Source: Ignavibacteria bacterium RIFOXYC2_FULL_35_21
GTDB lineage: Bacteria > Bacteroidota > Ignavibacteria > Kapaibacteriales > UBA2268
NCBI GenBank assembly: GCA_001804705.1
Contig: MHAY01000028.1
Coordinates: 18,000 to 81,999, forward strand
Reading direction: 5' to 3'
Length of the DNA stretch: 64,000 bases
Shown: one piece after another, positions 17,591-25,157 of the stretch
Layout of the letters: the number at the start of each line of letters is the position of its first letter
Position numbering within the stretch: the stretch's first letter is position 1
The notes under the pieces: generated by a model
What the model saw: the letters and a program-made list of their open reading frames with translations, nothing else
Database searches by the model: none
What the model was told of the DNA's origin: nothing
Position numbers and translations under genes: made by a program

Positions 17591-18927
17591 TTAGTGGATT
17601 TATTCAGAACAGATGCAATCTCATCAACTATAAGTTTTGTTGAACCTGTATGTTTATTTACATAATGAATTGCTTTCAAACCAAGCTCATTTTTCAATTC
17701 TGTTGCTTCAAGCAATTTTTTCAACCATTCATAAAAATCATCTTTATTTTTAATTATTTCTAATCCACCAAGTTTGTGAAGTGAAACTGCATCCGGTGAA
17801 TTATGGAATTTAATACCGGTTGCAAGAGGAATACCATAACCTGCAGGTTCTGTTACACTATGAACACCTGCACCAAAGCCGCCACCAATATATGCGGCAT
17901 CTGCTAATGAATATAAGCTTAATAGATGTCCAATGGAATCTACAATAATATGATTCCAACCGAGGAAATTTTTTATTTCGTTCTCATCCCTTTTGAATGA
18001 AAGAAAATTTAAAATTTCACTCAGCAAAAAAGAATTGGGCAGTTTATGCTTAACTTTCTCTATATGTTTCTCAGTTGGTTCATGAGGAACAAGTATTAAT
18101 CTGATTGCTTCATGATTTTCTTTTTCAAACTGTTTGACGGTATCAATAATTATGTCTTCGTCTGCATCCCAGGTACTTCCTGCAACAAGAACAAATGTCA
18201 TTCTGAGCGAAGTCGAAGAATCCCCTTTAAACATTTCAGGGGGAATTATTTGTTTTTGCCTGGATTCATTCGCTTTTTCAACAATGCGGTCAAATCTCGT
18301 ATCCGAGGCAGTCATTAGTTCAGTATTTATTTTCATTTTCCTAAACTGCTTGGTTTCAGTCTCAGATGCAGTATAGATTTTATCAAAAAGATTGTAATTC
18401 GATTTCATAAGAGAACCGATTAGAAGAATTTTCCTAAGTAATTTGTTACGTGGTGCAGTTGCACAAATAAGATAAGTCGGAATGGAACTTTGTTTTAAAA
18501 TCCATAAATGGTTTCTCCAGATTTCATATCTCACAAAAACGGCAAGGTCAGGTTTGATTAATTTGATTATTTTTTTTGCTCCGGATATAGAATCAAAGGG
18601 CATATATAAAAAGGCATCTGCATATTTGTAATTCTTCTGATTGTTGTAGCCTGAAGGTGAATAAAAAGTAACAATAATTTTTACATCTTTATTATTTTTC
18701 TTCAGCATTTCGATGATAGGTTTTGCCTGCTCAAATTCACCCATCGAGGAAGCATGAAACCAAATATATTTGGAGTGTTCATCACGTTTAATTTTTTCAA
18801 ACTGTAATAATAGCCCTTTCCAATTTCTTTCTCTTTCCTTTACCTTTGGATTTATAAGCTTCATCACCTGCTTAATTAGCCATAGCACAGGTACAAAGAA
18901 AATATTATAAATTACTGTCCAAAACAC
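17554..18927 (-). CDS. waaA: 3-deoxy-D-manno-octulosonic acid (Kdo) transferase, GT30
   Basis: 457 residues, close to the family's ~420 plus insertions. It transfers Kdo from CMP-Kdo to lipid A precursor at the inner face of the inner membrane, so the cell makes LPS. Seen: an N-terminal membrane anchor, WFHASSMGEFEQAKPIIE with the catalytic Glu, IIVTFYSPSGY, VLVAGSTWDADED, the LVPHEP strand and GGGFGAGVHSVTEPAGYG for nucleotide binding. Two repeat-derived insertions disturb the normal sequence: GDSSTSLRMTFV near residue 240 (bases 18197-18223) and the C-terminal PPSLCSGQAL. Both keep the frame. Convergent with the HDOD gene. Confidence 0.93.
   Translation of the reverse strand: MFWTVIYNIFFVPVLWLIKQVMKLINPKVKERERNWKGLLLQFEKIKRDEHSKYIWFHASSMGEFEQAKPIIEMLKKNNKDVKIIVTFYSPSGYNNQKNYKYADAFLYMPFDSISGAKKIIKLIKPDLAVFVRYEIWRNHLWILKQSSIPTYLICATAPRNKLLRKILLIGSLMKSNYNLFDKIYTASETETKQFRKMKINTELMTASDTRFDRIVEKANESRQKQIIPPEMFKGDSSTSLRMTFVLVAGSTWDADEDIIIDTVKQFEKENHEAIRLILVPHEPTEKHIEKVKHKLPNSFLLSEILNFLSFKRDENEIKNFLGWNHIIVDSIGHLLSLYSLADAAYIGGGFGAGVHSVTEPAGYGIPLATGIKFHNSPDAVSLHKLGGLEIIKNKDDFYEWLKKLLEATELKNELGLKAIHYVNKHTGSTKLIVDEIASVLNKSTKVPPSLCSGQAL
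18197..18223. repeat. GTCATTCTGAGCGAAGTCGAAG repeat element inside waaA
   Basis: The same element family is found between genes at 25997, 26048, 44659 and 63891 and in the DUF4175 gene at 38853 and 38895. Here it is translated on the minus strand as DSSTSLRMT without breaking the frame. Confidence 0.8.
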
Positions 18928-18999
18928 TAAATAATCACCATAAATTTCTTATTCAAAATTATGAATATACGAGTTAATAAACAGAATTATTTCTAATTC

Positions 19000-19013
19000 G
19001 GACAAATTTGTCC
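19000..19013. promoter_or_regulatory. Perfect 14-base palindrome GGACAAATTTGTCC upstream of the hemerythrin-PAS gene
   Basis: It lies about 75 bases before the chosen start and about the same distance from the divergent waaA start. A dimeric repressor or activator could bind here. No matching regulator is present in the window, and I did not see a second exact copy. Confidence 0.45.
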
Positions 19014-19087
19014 TTTTTTATGTTTTTGAAAAGAATTAATTTGCATTAAGTAAAAATTGAATGTTTAAAAAGTTAAATAGGATTAAA

Positions 19088-20029
19088 ATGAACAACAATT
19101 ATCTTGATGTTTTAACTAATGACCATCTTCTGATTGAAAAGGCTTTAATACTCGTAGAAAAGGAAGCCAAAAAAGAAGAGAAAATGAATGTCAGCATGGT
19201 AAAAACACTTATTGAATTTCTTGATGATTATGGCGACAAATGTCATAACATGAAAGAAGAGAAAATATATTTTCCATTACTTCTCGAAAGAGGGTTACCG
19301 CCACAGGGACCTATCGGCGTCATGCTCCAGGAGCACCAGATGGAGCGTGAATACCTCGATAAACTTAAAGAATCCATTAATGATATTGAGAAGTCAGGAA
19401 AATTTATTACCGAATTTGCTAATCTGGTAGCCGGATATGAGGAGCTAACCAAGAGCCACATCTGGAAGGAAAATGATATTCTTTACCCGATGGGTAAACA
19501 TGTAATCACTCCTGAGGATGAAACATATCTTTACAATGAGTTCATCAAAATCGAGAGTGAAACTGCAGGTGCAGGTGCCTATGAAAGGTATGTCGTGCAA
19601 ATCAATACTTTTGAGAAACAGACAGGGCAGAGGATTGACCTTCTTTCAGCCATATCAACTGAGATAATGACAAATATGCTCGATTCAATTCCGGTTGAAT
19701 TGTCGTTTGTTGATGCAGACAACAGAGTTAGATACTTTAATAAGATTTATGAAAAGAAAATATTCACACGTACACTATCAGTAATCGGCAGGACAGTACA
19801 GCAGTGCCATCCTCAGAAAAGTGTTCATCTTGTTAATCAAATCATCGAGGAAATGAAGACGGGTAAGCGTGACCAGGCTTCGTTCTGGATTAATTTCGAG
19901 AGCATGTTCGTTCACATTTCATATTATGCAGTACGTAATGAAAAAGGCGAATACCAGGGAGTTGTCGAAATGGTTCAAGATGTCAAGCCTTATCGAGACC
20001 TGGAAGGAGAGAAACGGCTGCTTGATTAA
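19088..20029 (+). CDS. Hemerythrin-like domain protein with C-terminal PAS domain
   Basis: I choose ATG 19088 (MNNNYLDVLTNDH), with AGGA before it, over ATG 19061. Residues about 1-165 form a hemerythrin four-helix bundle with the di-iron ligands H (NDHLLIEKAL), HNMKEEKIYF, HQMEREYLDKL and HIWKENDILYP. Residues about 195-310 form a PAS domain (VELSFVDADNRVRYFNKIYE) ending VQDVKPYRDLEGEKRLLD. Proteins of this build are thought to sense oxygen or nitric oxide, or handle iron, and pass the signal by partner contact, since no kinase or DNA-binding part is present. A palindrome at 19000 may control it. Confidence 0.85.
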   Translation: MNNNYLDVLTNDHLLIEKALILVEKEAKKEEKMNVSMVKTLIEFLDDYGDKCHNMKEEKIYFPLLLERGLPPQGPIGVMLQEHQMEREYLDKLKESINDIEKSGKFITEFANLVAGYEELTKSHIWKENDILYPMGKHVITPEDETYLYNEFIKIESETAGAGAYERYVVQINTFEKQTGQRIDLLSAISTEIMTNMLDSIPVELSFVDADNRVRYFNKIYEKKIFTRTLSVIGRTVQQCHPQKSVHLVNQIIEEMKTGKRDQASFWINFESMFVHISYYAVRNEKGEYQGVVEMVQDVKPYRDLEGEKRLLD

Positions 20030-20061
20030 TTCAAAATGCATAATGTAGAATTTTAAATGTA

Positions 20062-20083
20062 GGGGCAGATTCCAAATCTGCCC
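20062..20083. repeat. Palindromic repeat, GGGCAGATT arms, inverted relative to 4804
   Basis: Arms GGGCAGATT / AATCTGCCC around TCCA, the reverse-complement loop of the element at 4804-4826. It follows the hemerythrin-PAS stop and precedes hicB. Just upstream is a CATAATGTAGAATTTTAAATG piece of the CATTCTA heptamer family. Confidence 0.7.
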
Positions 20084-20165
20084 TTGTTTTAACATTGAAA
20101 TTTAATTTTTGATTGCAATAATAAATCAGAAATTCCGACTTTAAATAAAAAATTTGGAGATAAAG

Positions 20166-20387
20166 ATGAAACCTCTATATACTGCAATACTCGAAAAAGA
20201 AAAAGATATGTATGTTGCAAATTGTCCTGAATTCGATATTGCAAGTCAGGGCTACACTATAGAAGAGGCTAAAGCTAATCTGCGTGAAGCTGTAGAACTT
20301 TTTCTTGAAACTGCAACTCAGGAAGAAATTAAAAGAAGGTATAAACCTGAAATTTTGATATCCAAATTCGAGGTTAGCTTTGGGTAA
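20166..20387 (+). CDS. hicB: HicB-family antitoxin
   Basis: Start ATG 20166 follows a GGAGA ribosome site; the in-frame TTG at 20154 is less likely. 73 residues form the partial RNase H-like fold of HicB: YTAILEKEKDMYVANCPEFD, then SQGYTIEEAKANLREAVELF. No C-terminal DNA-binding helix-turn-helix is visible, so this is the short, RNA-toxin-binding version. It overlaps hicA by 8 bases. Antitoxin-first order is the reverse of the classic hicAB order but is common in this family. First member of the TA island. Confidence 0.9.
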   Translation: MKPLYTAILEKEKDMYVANCPEFDIASQGYTIEEAKANLREAVELFLETATQEEIKRRYKPEILISKFEVSFG

Positions 20388-20601
20388 GCTCAAAGTCCTC
20401 TCAGGTGAAGAAGTTTGTAAAATTCTTATGCTTAATGGTTTTGAACGGATTCGCCAAAGAGGCAGTCATATTATAATGCAGAAGAAATTTGAAAATACCA
20501 GTATAACAGTTCCTGTACCGAATCACAAAGAATTGATGAGCGGCACATTAAAATCAATCATAAAACAATCAGGCTTATCAAAAGAAATATTTGAGACATA
20601 A
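20380..20601 (+). CDS. hicA: HicA-family mRNA interferase toxin
   Basis: 73 residues starting at TTG 20380 inside the end of hicB; no ATG is available before the conserved part. HicA is a small double-stranded-RNA-binding-fold ribonuclease that blocks translation until bound by HicB. The catalytic histidine is in RIRQRGSHIIM, and the fold is completed by ITVPVPNHKELMSGTLKSII. The rare start codon plus overlap should keep toxin synthesis low and tied to antitoxin translation. Confidence 0.9.
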   Translation: MGKLKVLSGEEVCKILMLNGFERIRQRGSHIIMQKKFENTSITVPVPNHKELMSGTLKSIIKQSGLSKEIFET

Positions 20602-20628
20602 AATCAAATAATTTTTTAAATTTGAATT

Positions 20629-20919
20629 ATGAGCGAAAAGGAGAACATATCGAAAATATTTAAGTCTTATAAAGACTATCTTTGCAATAAGTACAGTCTT
20701 AAATATATCGGTTTGTTCGGTTCTGTATGCAGAGATGATTTTAATGATACAAGTGATATAGATGTACTTGTTGAGTTTGACAAGACAATTGGTGTTGAAT
20801 TTATTGACCTTGCCGATGAACTGGAATCACTTTTGAAAAGAAAAGTTGACCTTGTTTCAAAAAATGGTATAAAGCCAAAGTATTTTGCTGAAATTGAAAA
20901 AGATTTAGTATATGTCTAA
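20629..20919 (+). CDS. mntA: MntA-type minimal nucleotidyltransferase antitoxin
   Basis: 96 residues. GLFGSVCRDDFNDTSDIDVL matches GSX10DXD of the minimal nucleotidyltransferases, with a third acidic residue likely in KVDLV. In characterised MntA-HepT pairs this protein adds AMP groups to a tyrosine of HepT and so silences the toxin. It overlaps the HEPN gene by 8 bases, typical of the pair. An intact start ATG 20629 lies 27 bases after hicA, so the four genes may form one transcript. Confidence 0.9.
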   Translation: MSEKENISKIFKSYKDYLCNKYSLKYIGLFGSVCRDDFNDTSDIDVLVEFDKTIGVEFIDLADELESLLKRKVDLVSKNGIKPKYFAEIEKDLVYV

Positions 20920-21253
20920 ACGCACTCCCAAACTTGTTCTCGAAGATATATTTGAAGCTGCTGAAAGCATCATTACCTATACAGAAAAAATTACTTATGA
21001 AGAATTTGTAAATGATAAAAAGACTATTGATGCTGTTATCAGAAATTTTGAAATTATTGGGGAAGCTGTCAAACTCTTACCACTAGTTTTGAAAAATAAA
21101 TACACAGAAATAAATTGGCAAAGAATCAGAGGATTCCGTAACAGAATAATCCATGACTATTTCGGTGTTGATTTAAGCATAGTATGGACTATTATCGAAA
21201 CTCAAATAATGGATTTGAAAAATAATATTAATCAGATTCTAAGTGAGATATAA
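20912..21253 (+). CDS. hepT: HepT-type HEPN ribonuclease toxin
   Basis: 113 residues, all-helical HEPN (DUF86) domain. RNRIIHDY is the RX4HXY motif: Arg and His are the RNase site and Tyr is the residue AMPylated by MntA in studied pairs. The family phrase NFEIIGEAVKLLP is present. Directly coupled to mntA. Downstream, ten bases after the stop, begins the first T9SS-tail relic on the other strand. Confidence 0.9.
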   Translation: MSKRTPKLVLEDIFEAAESIITYTEKITYEEFVNDKKTIDAVIRNFEIIGEAVKLLPLVLKNKYTEINWQRIRGFRNRIIHDYFGVDLSIVWTIIETQIMDLKNNINQILSEI

Positions 21254-21263
21254 TAAATTCTTC

Positions 21264-21281
21264 TCACTTCAGCACCACAAA
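21264..21281 (-). pseudogene. T9SS gene tail relic A (FVVLK-stop)
   Basis: On the minus strand these bases read FVVLK then TGA, the last codons of a T9SS sorting domain. The frame is broken just upstream. It shares CAGCACCACAAAC (+ strand) with relics B, C and D. It follows the hicBA/mntA-hepT cassette. Confidence 0.55.
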
Positions 21282-21470
21282 CAATTACTATAATTTGATA
21301 AAATCGAAAATTATCGAGGAAAGCGAATTGTTCGCATAAAAACAACAATACCTTGCAAGCTATTTACGAGGAACCATACGGAGCCCCACCTGCAAGGATT
21401 TACTTGTTGATTGCAAATTTAGTAAACAAGACAAGAAAAAGCAAGAAATATTTTATAAAGTTTATCTTTT
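21282..21470. other. Gene-free spacer with a hairpin
   Basis: No gene. CCTTGCA (21351-21357) and TGCAAGG (21391-21397) pair perfectly across a 33-base loop. The spacer lies between tail relics A and B and may be what remains of a lost cassette or a small RNA; nothing decides this. Confidence 0.35.
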
Positions 21471-21471
21471 C

Positions 21472-21529
21472 CTTATCACCTCAGCACCACAAACGGTTTT
21501 GAATAGGTTTTGCGGTTGTTTTGGAAAAT
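21472..21529 (-). pseudogene. T9SS gene tail relic B (KTYSKPFVVLR-stop)
   Basis: Minus-strand frame reads IFQNNRKTYSKPFVVLR then TGA (21476-21478), the shape of a type A T9SS sorting-domain end, with a stop just upstream. Bases 21472-21512 are identical over 41 bases to relic D (22963-23003), including bases beyond the stop codon. Confidence 0.75.
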
Positions 21530-21611
21530 TCAGTTTTTATAAACGGAATTAAAATATTAATTTTTCTATATCGTGATTTATAAAAATTAAATTAATTATA
21601 GGAACTAAATT

Positions 21612-21845
21612 ATGCACGCTACATATCAGATAAATGCAGATGAATTGAATTTCGATTTTTTTCAATCCGTCAAAGATACCTTTAAGGGAAAAGAAATTGA
21701 GATTTCTATTATGGATTTTGATGAAACTGAGTATCTGCTTCGTTCGCCTAAAAATAAAGAAATTCTCTTGCAGCGTATAAAGGATGTGGAAGAAGGAAAG
21801 AATCTGATTGAAGTTCCAATCGAAGAATTTGAAAAGGTATTATGA
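21612..21845 (+). CDS. Antitoxin of a YoeB-type pair
   Basis: 77 residues, small and acidic, MHATYQINADELNFDFFQSV, ending in PIEEFEKVL. It overlaps the YoeB gene by four bases (ATGA), the classic toxin-antitoxin coupling, so its role as antitoxin rests on position more than on sequence. It resembles the short Phd/RelB-like antitoxins without a clear DNA-binding part. Ribosome site AGGAACTAA precedes ATG 21612. Confidence 0.8.
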   Translation: MHATYQINADELNFDFFQSVKDTFKGKEIEISIMDFDETEYLLRSPKNKEILLQRIKDVEEGKNLIEVPIEEFEKVL

Positions 21846-22099
21846 GGAATATCTTATTTCAGAAGGATTCATTCGAGGAATTTCTTGAATGGGGAAATAC
21901 AGACAAAAAGAAACAAAAGAAATTAGGAAAACTAATCGTAGAAACTATAAAAAATCCTTTTGAAGGATTAGGTAAACCAGAGCCATTGAAAGCAGATTTA
22001 AAAGGTTATTGGTCAAGACGTATAGATGAAGAACACCGATTGGTTTACAAAGTAACCGTTACATCAATTATTATAATTTCCTGCAAAGAGCATTATTAA
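21842..22099 (+). CDS. yoeB: YoeB/Txe-family ribosome-dependent mRNA interferase
   Basis: 85 residues, the normal YoeB length. NPFEGLGKPEPLKADLKGYW, then SRRIDEEHRLVYKV and a terminal CKEHY carry the Glu, Arg and His of the YoeB active site. YoeB cuts mRNA in the ribosomal A site and is held inactive by the upstream antitoxin. All key residues are kept, so the toxin looks functional. T9SS-tail relic C follows 24 bases after the stop. Confidence 0.95.
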   Translation: MRNILFQKDSFEEFLEWGNTDKKKQKKLGKLIVETIKNPFEGLGKPEPLKADLKGYWSRRIDEEHRLVYKVTVTSIIIISCKEHY

Positions 22100-22122
22100 T
22101 CATTAATTATACTAATTCCTTC

Positions 22123-22175
22123 TTACCTCAGCACCACAAACGGTTTTGAAATGGTTTTTGACTGTAGAAGTTGTT
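22123..22175 (-). pseudogene. T9SS gene tail relic C (SKPFVVLR-stop)
   Basis: Minus-strand frame ends SKTISKPFVVLR then TAA. It shares a 25-base core with relics B and D but diverges upstream, so it derives from a different paralogue or is older. It separates the YoeB pair from the second mntA-hepT pair. Confidence 0.7.
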
Positions 22176-22275
22176 GAAAAGATAAAAAATCTGTTTACAT
22201 TAATAGTTACTCAAACTGTTTTATATTAAAGAAAAATTATTTAAATTGATTTATCTTTCTAATCATTTATGAATA

Positions 22276-22581
22276 ATGAAAGTAAATAGTAAAAGAGAAA
22301 TATTGGAATTAATAAGTATGAATAAGCAGAAATTCCATGAGTATGGTATTCAAAGAATTGGCTTATTCGGTTCTTTTGTACGCAATGAAAATAATGATAA
22401 AAGTGATATTGATTTTATAATTAAGTTTGACATTGGAAAAAAGAATTATGATAACTTTATACACCTGTCTTTCTTTCTCAGCGAACTTCTCGAACGAAAA
22501 ATCGAGCTTATAACAGAAGAATCTCTTAGCCCATATTTGAGAGAACACATTATGAGTGGAGTAGAGTATGTCTCCTTCTAA
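22276..22581 (+). CDS. mntA: Second MntA-type nucleotidyltransferase antitoxin
   Basis: 101 residues. GLFGSFVRNENNDKSDIDFI fits GSX10DXD. The N-terminal helix KREILELISMNKQKFHEYGI and the C-terminal LRERIM-like LREHIMSGVEYV are typical. It overlaps its HEPN partner by 14 bases. It is only distantly similar to the first mntA of the island (20629), so this is a separate acquisition, not a recent tandem copy. Confidence 0.9.
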   Translation: MKVNSKREILELISMNKQKFHEYGIQRIGLFGSFVRNENNDKSDIDFIIKFDIGKKNYDNFIHLSFFLSELLERKIELITEESLSPYLREHIMSGVEYVSF

Positions 22582-22942
22582 TGTAGAAATCACAAAGCAT
22601 ATCTTTGATGAAATCGAATTTATTTTAAAGCAAACATCAGGAATTGACTTTTTAACATTTTCCAAAGATGGTGTTTTACAAAGAGCAGTAATCAGGAGTT
22701 TTGAAATCATTGGTGAAGCATCCAAAAAATTATCTGTTGAGTTCAAATCAAAATACCAAGCAATTCCATGGAAAGAAATGGCAGGTTTCAGAGATGTACT
22801 GATCCACGACTATTTTGGTGTTGATATTGAAATTGTTTGGGACATAGCCGAAAATCAGATTCCTAAAATTGAGCCTCAAATCAAACAATTAATTGATGCA
22901 GAGGAAGGAAGGTCCGGACAGCAGGAAAGAATAAATTATTAA
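22568..22942 (+). CDS. hepT: Second HepT-type HEPN ribonuclease toxin
   Basis: 124 residues with RDVLIHDY, the RX4HXY RNase and AMPylation motif, and FEIIGEASKKLS as in other HepT proteins. The C-terminal extension (EEGRSGQQERINY) is slightly longer than usual. Coupled to the upstream mntA by overlap. T9SS-tail relic D starts about 20 bases after the stop. Confidence 0.9.
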   Translation: MSPSNVEITKHIFDEIEFILKQTSGIDFLTFSKDGVLQRAVIRSFEIIGEASKKLSVEFKSKYQAIPWKEMAGFRDVLIHDYFGVDIEIVWDIAENQIPKIEPQIKQLIDAEEGRSGQQERINY

Positions 22943-22962
22943 TAATCTTCCTGTATCTATAT

Positions 22963-23041
22963 CTTATCACCTCAGCACCACAAACGGTTTTGAATAGGTT
23001 TTGTCATTGATATTGGCAAAAAGGAAATAGATAAAAATTGT
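22963..23041 (-). pseudogene. T9SS gene tail relic D (longest copy)
   Basis: Minus-strand frame reads YFLFANINDKTYSKPFVVLR then TGA at 22967-22969, a well-formed end of a T9SS sorting domain, open back to about 23041. It is identical to relic B for 41 bases. No intact gene with this ending exists in the window. Confidence 0.8.
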
Positions 23042-23132
23042 TTACTAAAAAAAATATTAATAATTTGAGAAAATAAATTAATTTATACCTTTGAAATCAA
23101 ATTATAAGCAATTTTATTTATTAGTGAACAAT

Positions 23133-24185
23133 ATGAAGCAATTAATTGGTGTTAGAGGATTACATACATTATTAATAGAAGATCTTAAAAAAGATTTATT
23201 ATTTTTTGATAAATTATATATTATCGGGCTAAAGGATTTTAAATATGAAGTTCAAAAGGAATATCCTTATAAAAAAGTTAGAACTTATAAAGATTTGGTA
23301 ATATTTTCATTCTATCATAACCTTTATGAAAAAATTAAACACGGAGGGTTACCAGAATATTTAGAATATCTCAATAAGGAATTGGATTATTTAATTGAAA
23401 ATGATAAAATCATTATGGATGCTCCAACTTATTTAGAATTACAAGATGAAAAAATAGAAGAATGTAGACAAATAAGTCATGCATTGAGTGATAGTATCTT
23501 ACATTATTCAAAATCAAAAAGTGAATCACAGCAATTGTATTCAAATACTGAATTTAGTTCTGAGAAAATGCAAGATATAGCAAATTTCTTTGCAAGAAGA
23601 AAACAACCAATTGTTTTTGATAATGATTTAATTGTATATGCTCATAATTTAGCAATAAGAGAAGAGTCTATTTATTTTAATTATACAAATCATTTTAATT
23701 CTACTCCAATTATTCAAAAGTTCAATGAATTTGAAGGATATGAGACAAAAAAGCAAAAAATAATTAACATTTTTTATAACAAAATTCCTTTACCATCGGA
23801 TCAATGCCCTTGGGAAGAAATATTTAATTTTAAAAATGATGAAACTTCAATAGGTTTTTTAAAAGGTTTAAAACATTTTATTAATTGTCTCTCAAATGAC
23901 ATAAGACCAATCAATGAAATAGAGGATGAATTAGAATGGAGATTATTTAAATATGAAGAAGCATTACGATTGCATAGACTAAAAACAGAAAACTCTACGC
24001 TAAAAATAATTTTAATGATTGGAGCAGAAATTTTAGAAAATTTACCAAGATTAAGATTTAGTAAAATCATTCAATCTTTTTATAAATTAAAAGAAAATAA
24101 AATAGAACTTTTAGAAGCTGAATTGAAAACAGAGGGTTCAGAATTAGCATATATTTCAAGAGCCAAAAAAAGATTTATAAAATAA
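23133..24185 (+). CDS. Unrecognised protein in the TA/defence island
   Basis: I do not recognise this family. ATG 23133 (MKQLIGVRGLH) is taken; GTG 23124 and TTG 23091 are in frame but less convincing. 350 residues, rich in Lys, Ile, Asn and Phe, without signal peptide, membrane segment or catalytic motif I can name. Segments such as LLFFDKLYIIGLKDF and NFFARRKQPIVFDNDLIVYA may suggest a mixed alpha/beta start followed by helices. Base use is more AT-rich than the metabolic genes nearby, suggesting recent transfer. It follows T9SS-tail relic D and faces the HTH-nuclease gene, so a defence role is possible. Confidence 0.6.
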   Translation: MKQLIGVRGLHTLLIEDLKKDLLFFDKLYIIGLKDFKYEVQKEYPYKKVRTYKDLVIFSFYHNLYEKIKHGGLPEYLEYLNKELDYLIENDKIIMDAPTYLELQDEKIEECRQISHALSDSILHYSKSKSESQQLYSNTEFSSEKMQDIANFFARRKQPIVFDNDLIVYAHNLAIREESIYFNYTNHFNSTPIIQKFNEFEGYETKKQKIINIFYNKIPLPSDQCPWEEIFNFKNDETSIGFLKGLKHFINCLSNDIRPINEIEDELEWRLFKYEEALRLHRLKTENSTLKIILMIGAEILENLPRLRFSKIIQSFYKLKENKIELLEAELKTEGSELAYISRAKKRFIK

Positions 24186-24307
24186 AATGATATTTTAAAA
24201 TATATGAAAATCAATTTTAGAATAAAATTAAGAAAAAAATTTAATCATCCCAGTAATTTATTGAAAAATAATAAATCCTTATATTATTTTTTGGACTGTT
24301 AATATTA

Positions 24308-25108
24308 TTAATAAGAATTAGTCATACGAAGTAATCTATCTTTGATTTCATTTGGGAAAAATTTTTCAATAAATTGACTTAAAATTTCAGGATCATATCC
24401 TAATTCTTTTGCTTCTAAAATTATATCTCCATCAATATACTTTTTATCTTTATCTTTAAACCATAACTGTATTAATCCAATACCATGTATTTGAGCTTCT
24501 TGCTCTATCCTTTGATAATCAATATTATCATAAAAATCATCATCTTCAGGCCATTCGAAACAATAATAAGTATATTTACCATATTTTGAATGAGATATTG
24601 CCTCAAAAATTCCATTCAATTCAAAAGCTGATTTTTTTCGTTTTACTTCAAAAGATATAGTATTAAAGTTTAATTCTGGTGTATAACGGTATTTAACAAA
24701 TGAAATACTTATCAAATCTGGTATGTCCCATCTTCTTTTTTCTTTTGGTCTTTTATCAGCAGATATAATCACATCAAAAAGATCTCTTTCTTTAACTAAA
24801 TCACTAGGTCTGAACTCTTCTAAAATCCAATTTTTAAATGGTTCATATAATTCTTTTTCAGATAAAGATATTATTATACTTTTAGTTTTTTTTATCCCTT
24901 TTTTATGAATTTTTCCAAATGGTCCGCCAAATGATGGTTTTATCTCAACTAATCCAGATTCTCTGAGTTCAAACTTTGCTTTTTTAACTCTTTCAAAATC
25001 CCAACCAGTTATATTCATTGCCGTCCTATTTAGTATTCTACCTGTTTCAGGTAATAATTCTAATAGTTTTTGTGCATCTTCTGATAGATTACTCATAATG
25101 AATTCCAT
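24308..25108 (-). CDS. Winged-helix protein with PD-(D/E)XK nuclease-like domain
   Basis: 266 residues. N-terminal ~80: a winged-helix-like region (ETGRILNRTAMNITGWDFER, then VKKAKFELRESGLVEIKPSF). Middle: RRWDIPDLISI, about 25 residues, then FEVKRKKS, an order of PD...ExK that fits restriction-endonuclease-fold nucleases. HSKYGKYTYYCFEW follows as the usual late helix/strand. It may be a type II-like or defence-associated nuclease; no methyltransferase is adjacent. Starts at 25108 or the inner ATG at 25096 (MSNLSE) are possible. AT-rich like its convergent neighbour. Confidence 0.6.
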   Translation of the reverse strand: MEFIMSNLSEDAQKLLELLPETGRILNRTAMNITGWDFERVKKAKFELRESGLVEIKPSFGGPFGKIHKKGIKKTKSIIISLSEKELYEPFKNWILEEFRPSDLVKERDLFDVIISADKRPKEKRRWDIPDLISISFVKYRYTPELNFNTISFEVKRKKSAFELNGIFEAISHSKYGKYTYYCFEWPEDDDFYDNIDYQRIEQEAQIHGIGLIQLWFKDKDKKYIDGDIILEAKELGYDPEILSQFIEKFFPNEIKDRLLRMTNSY

Positions 25109-25157
25109 TCTGAATTAATTTAGAAATTTATTTTATGTTTTTACTATAAGTTTTCCC

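Noticed and set aside
20100..23045. Integron cassette array
   Set aside because: The repeats between cassettes translate as T9SS gene ends and do not show attC core sites or the expected paired structure; no integron integrase is present.
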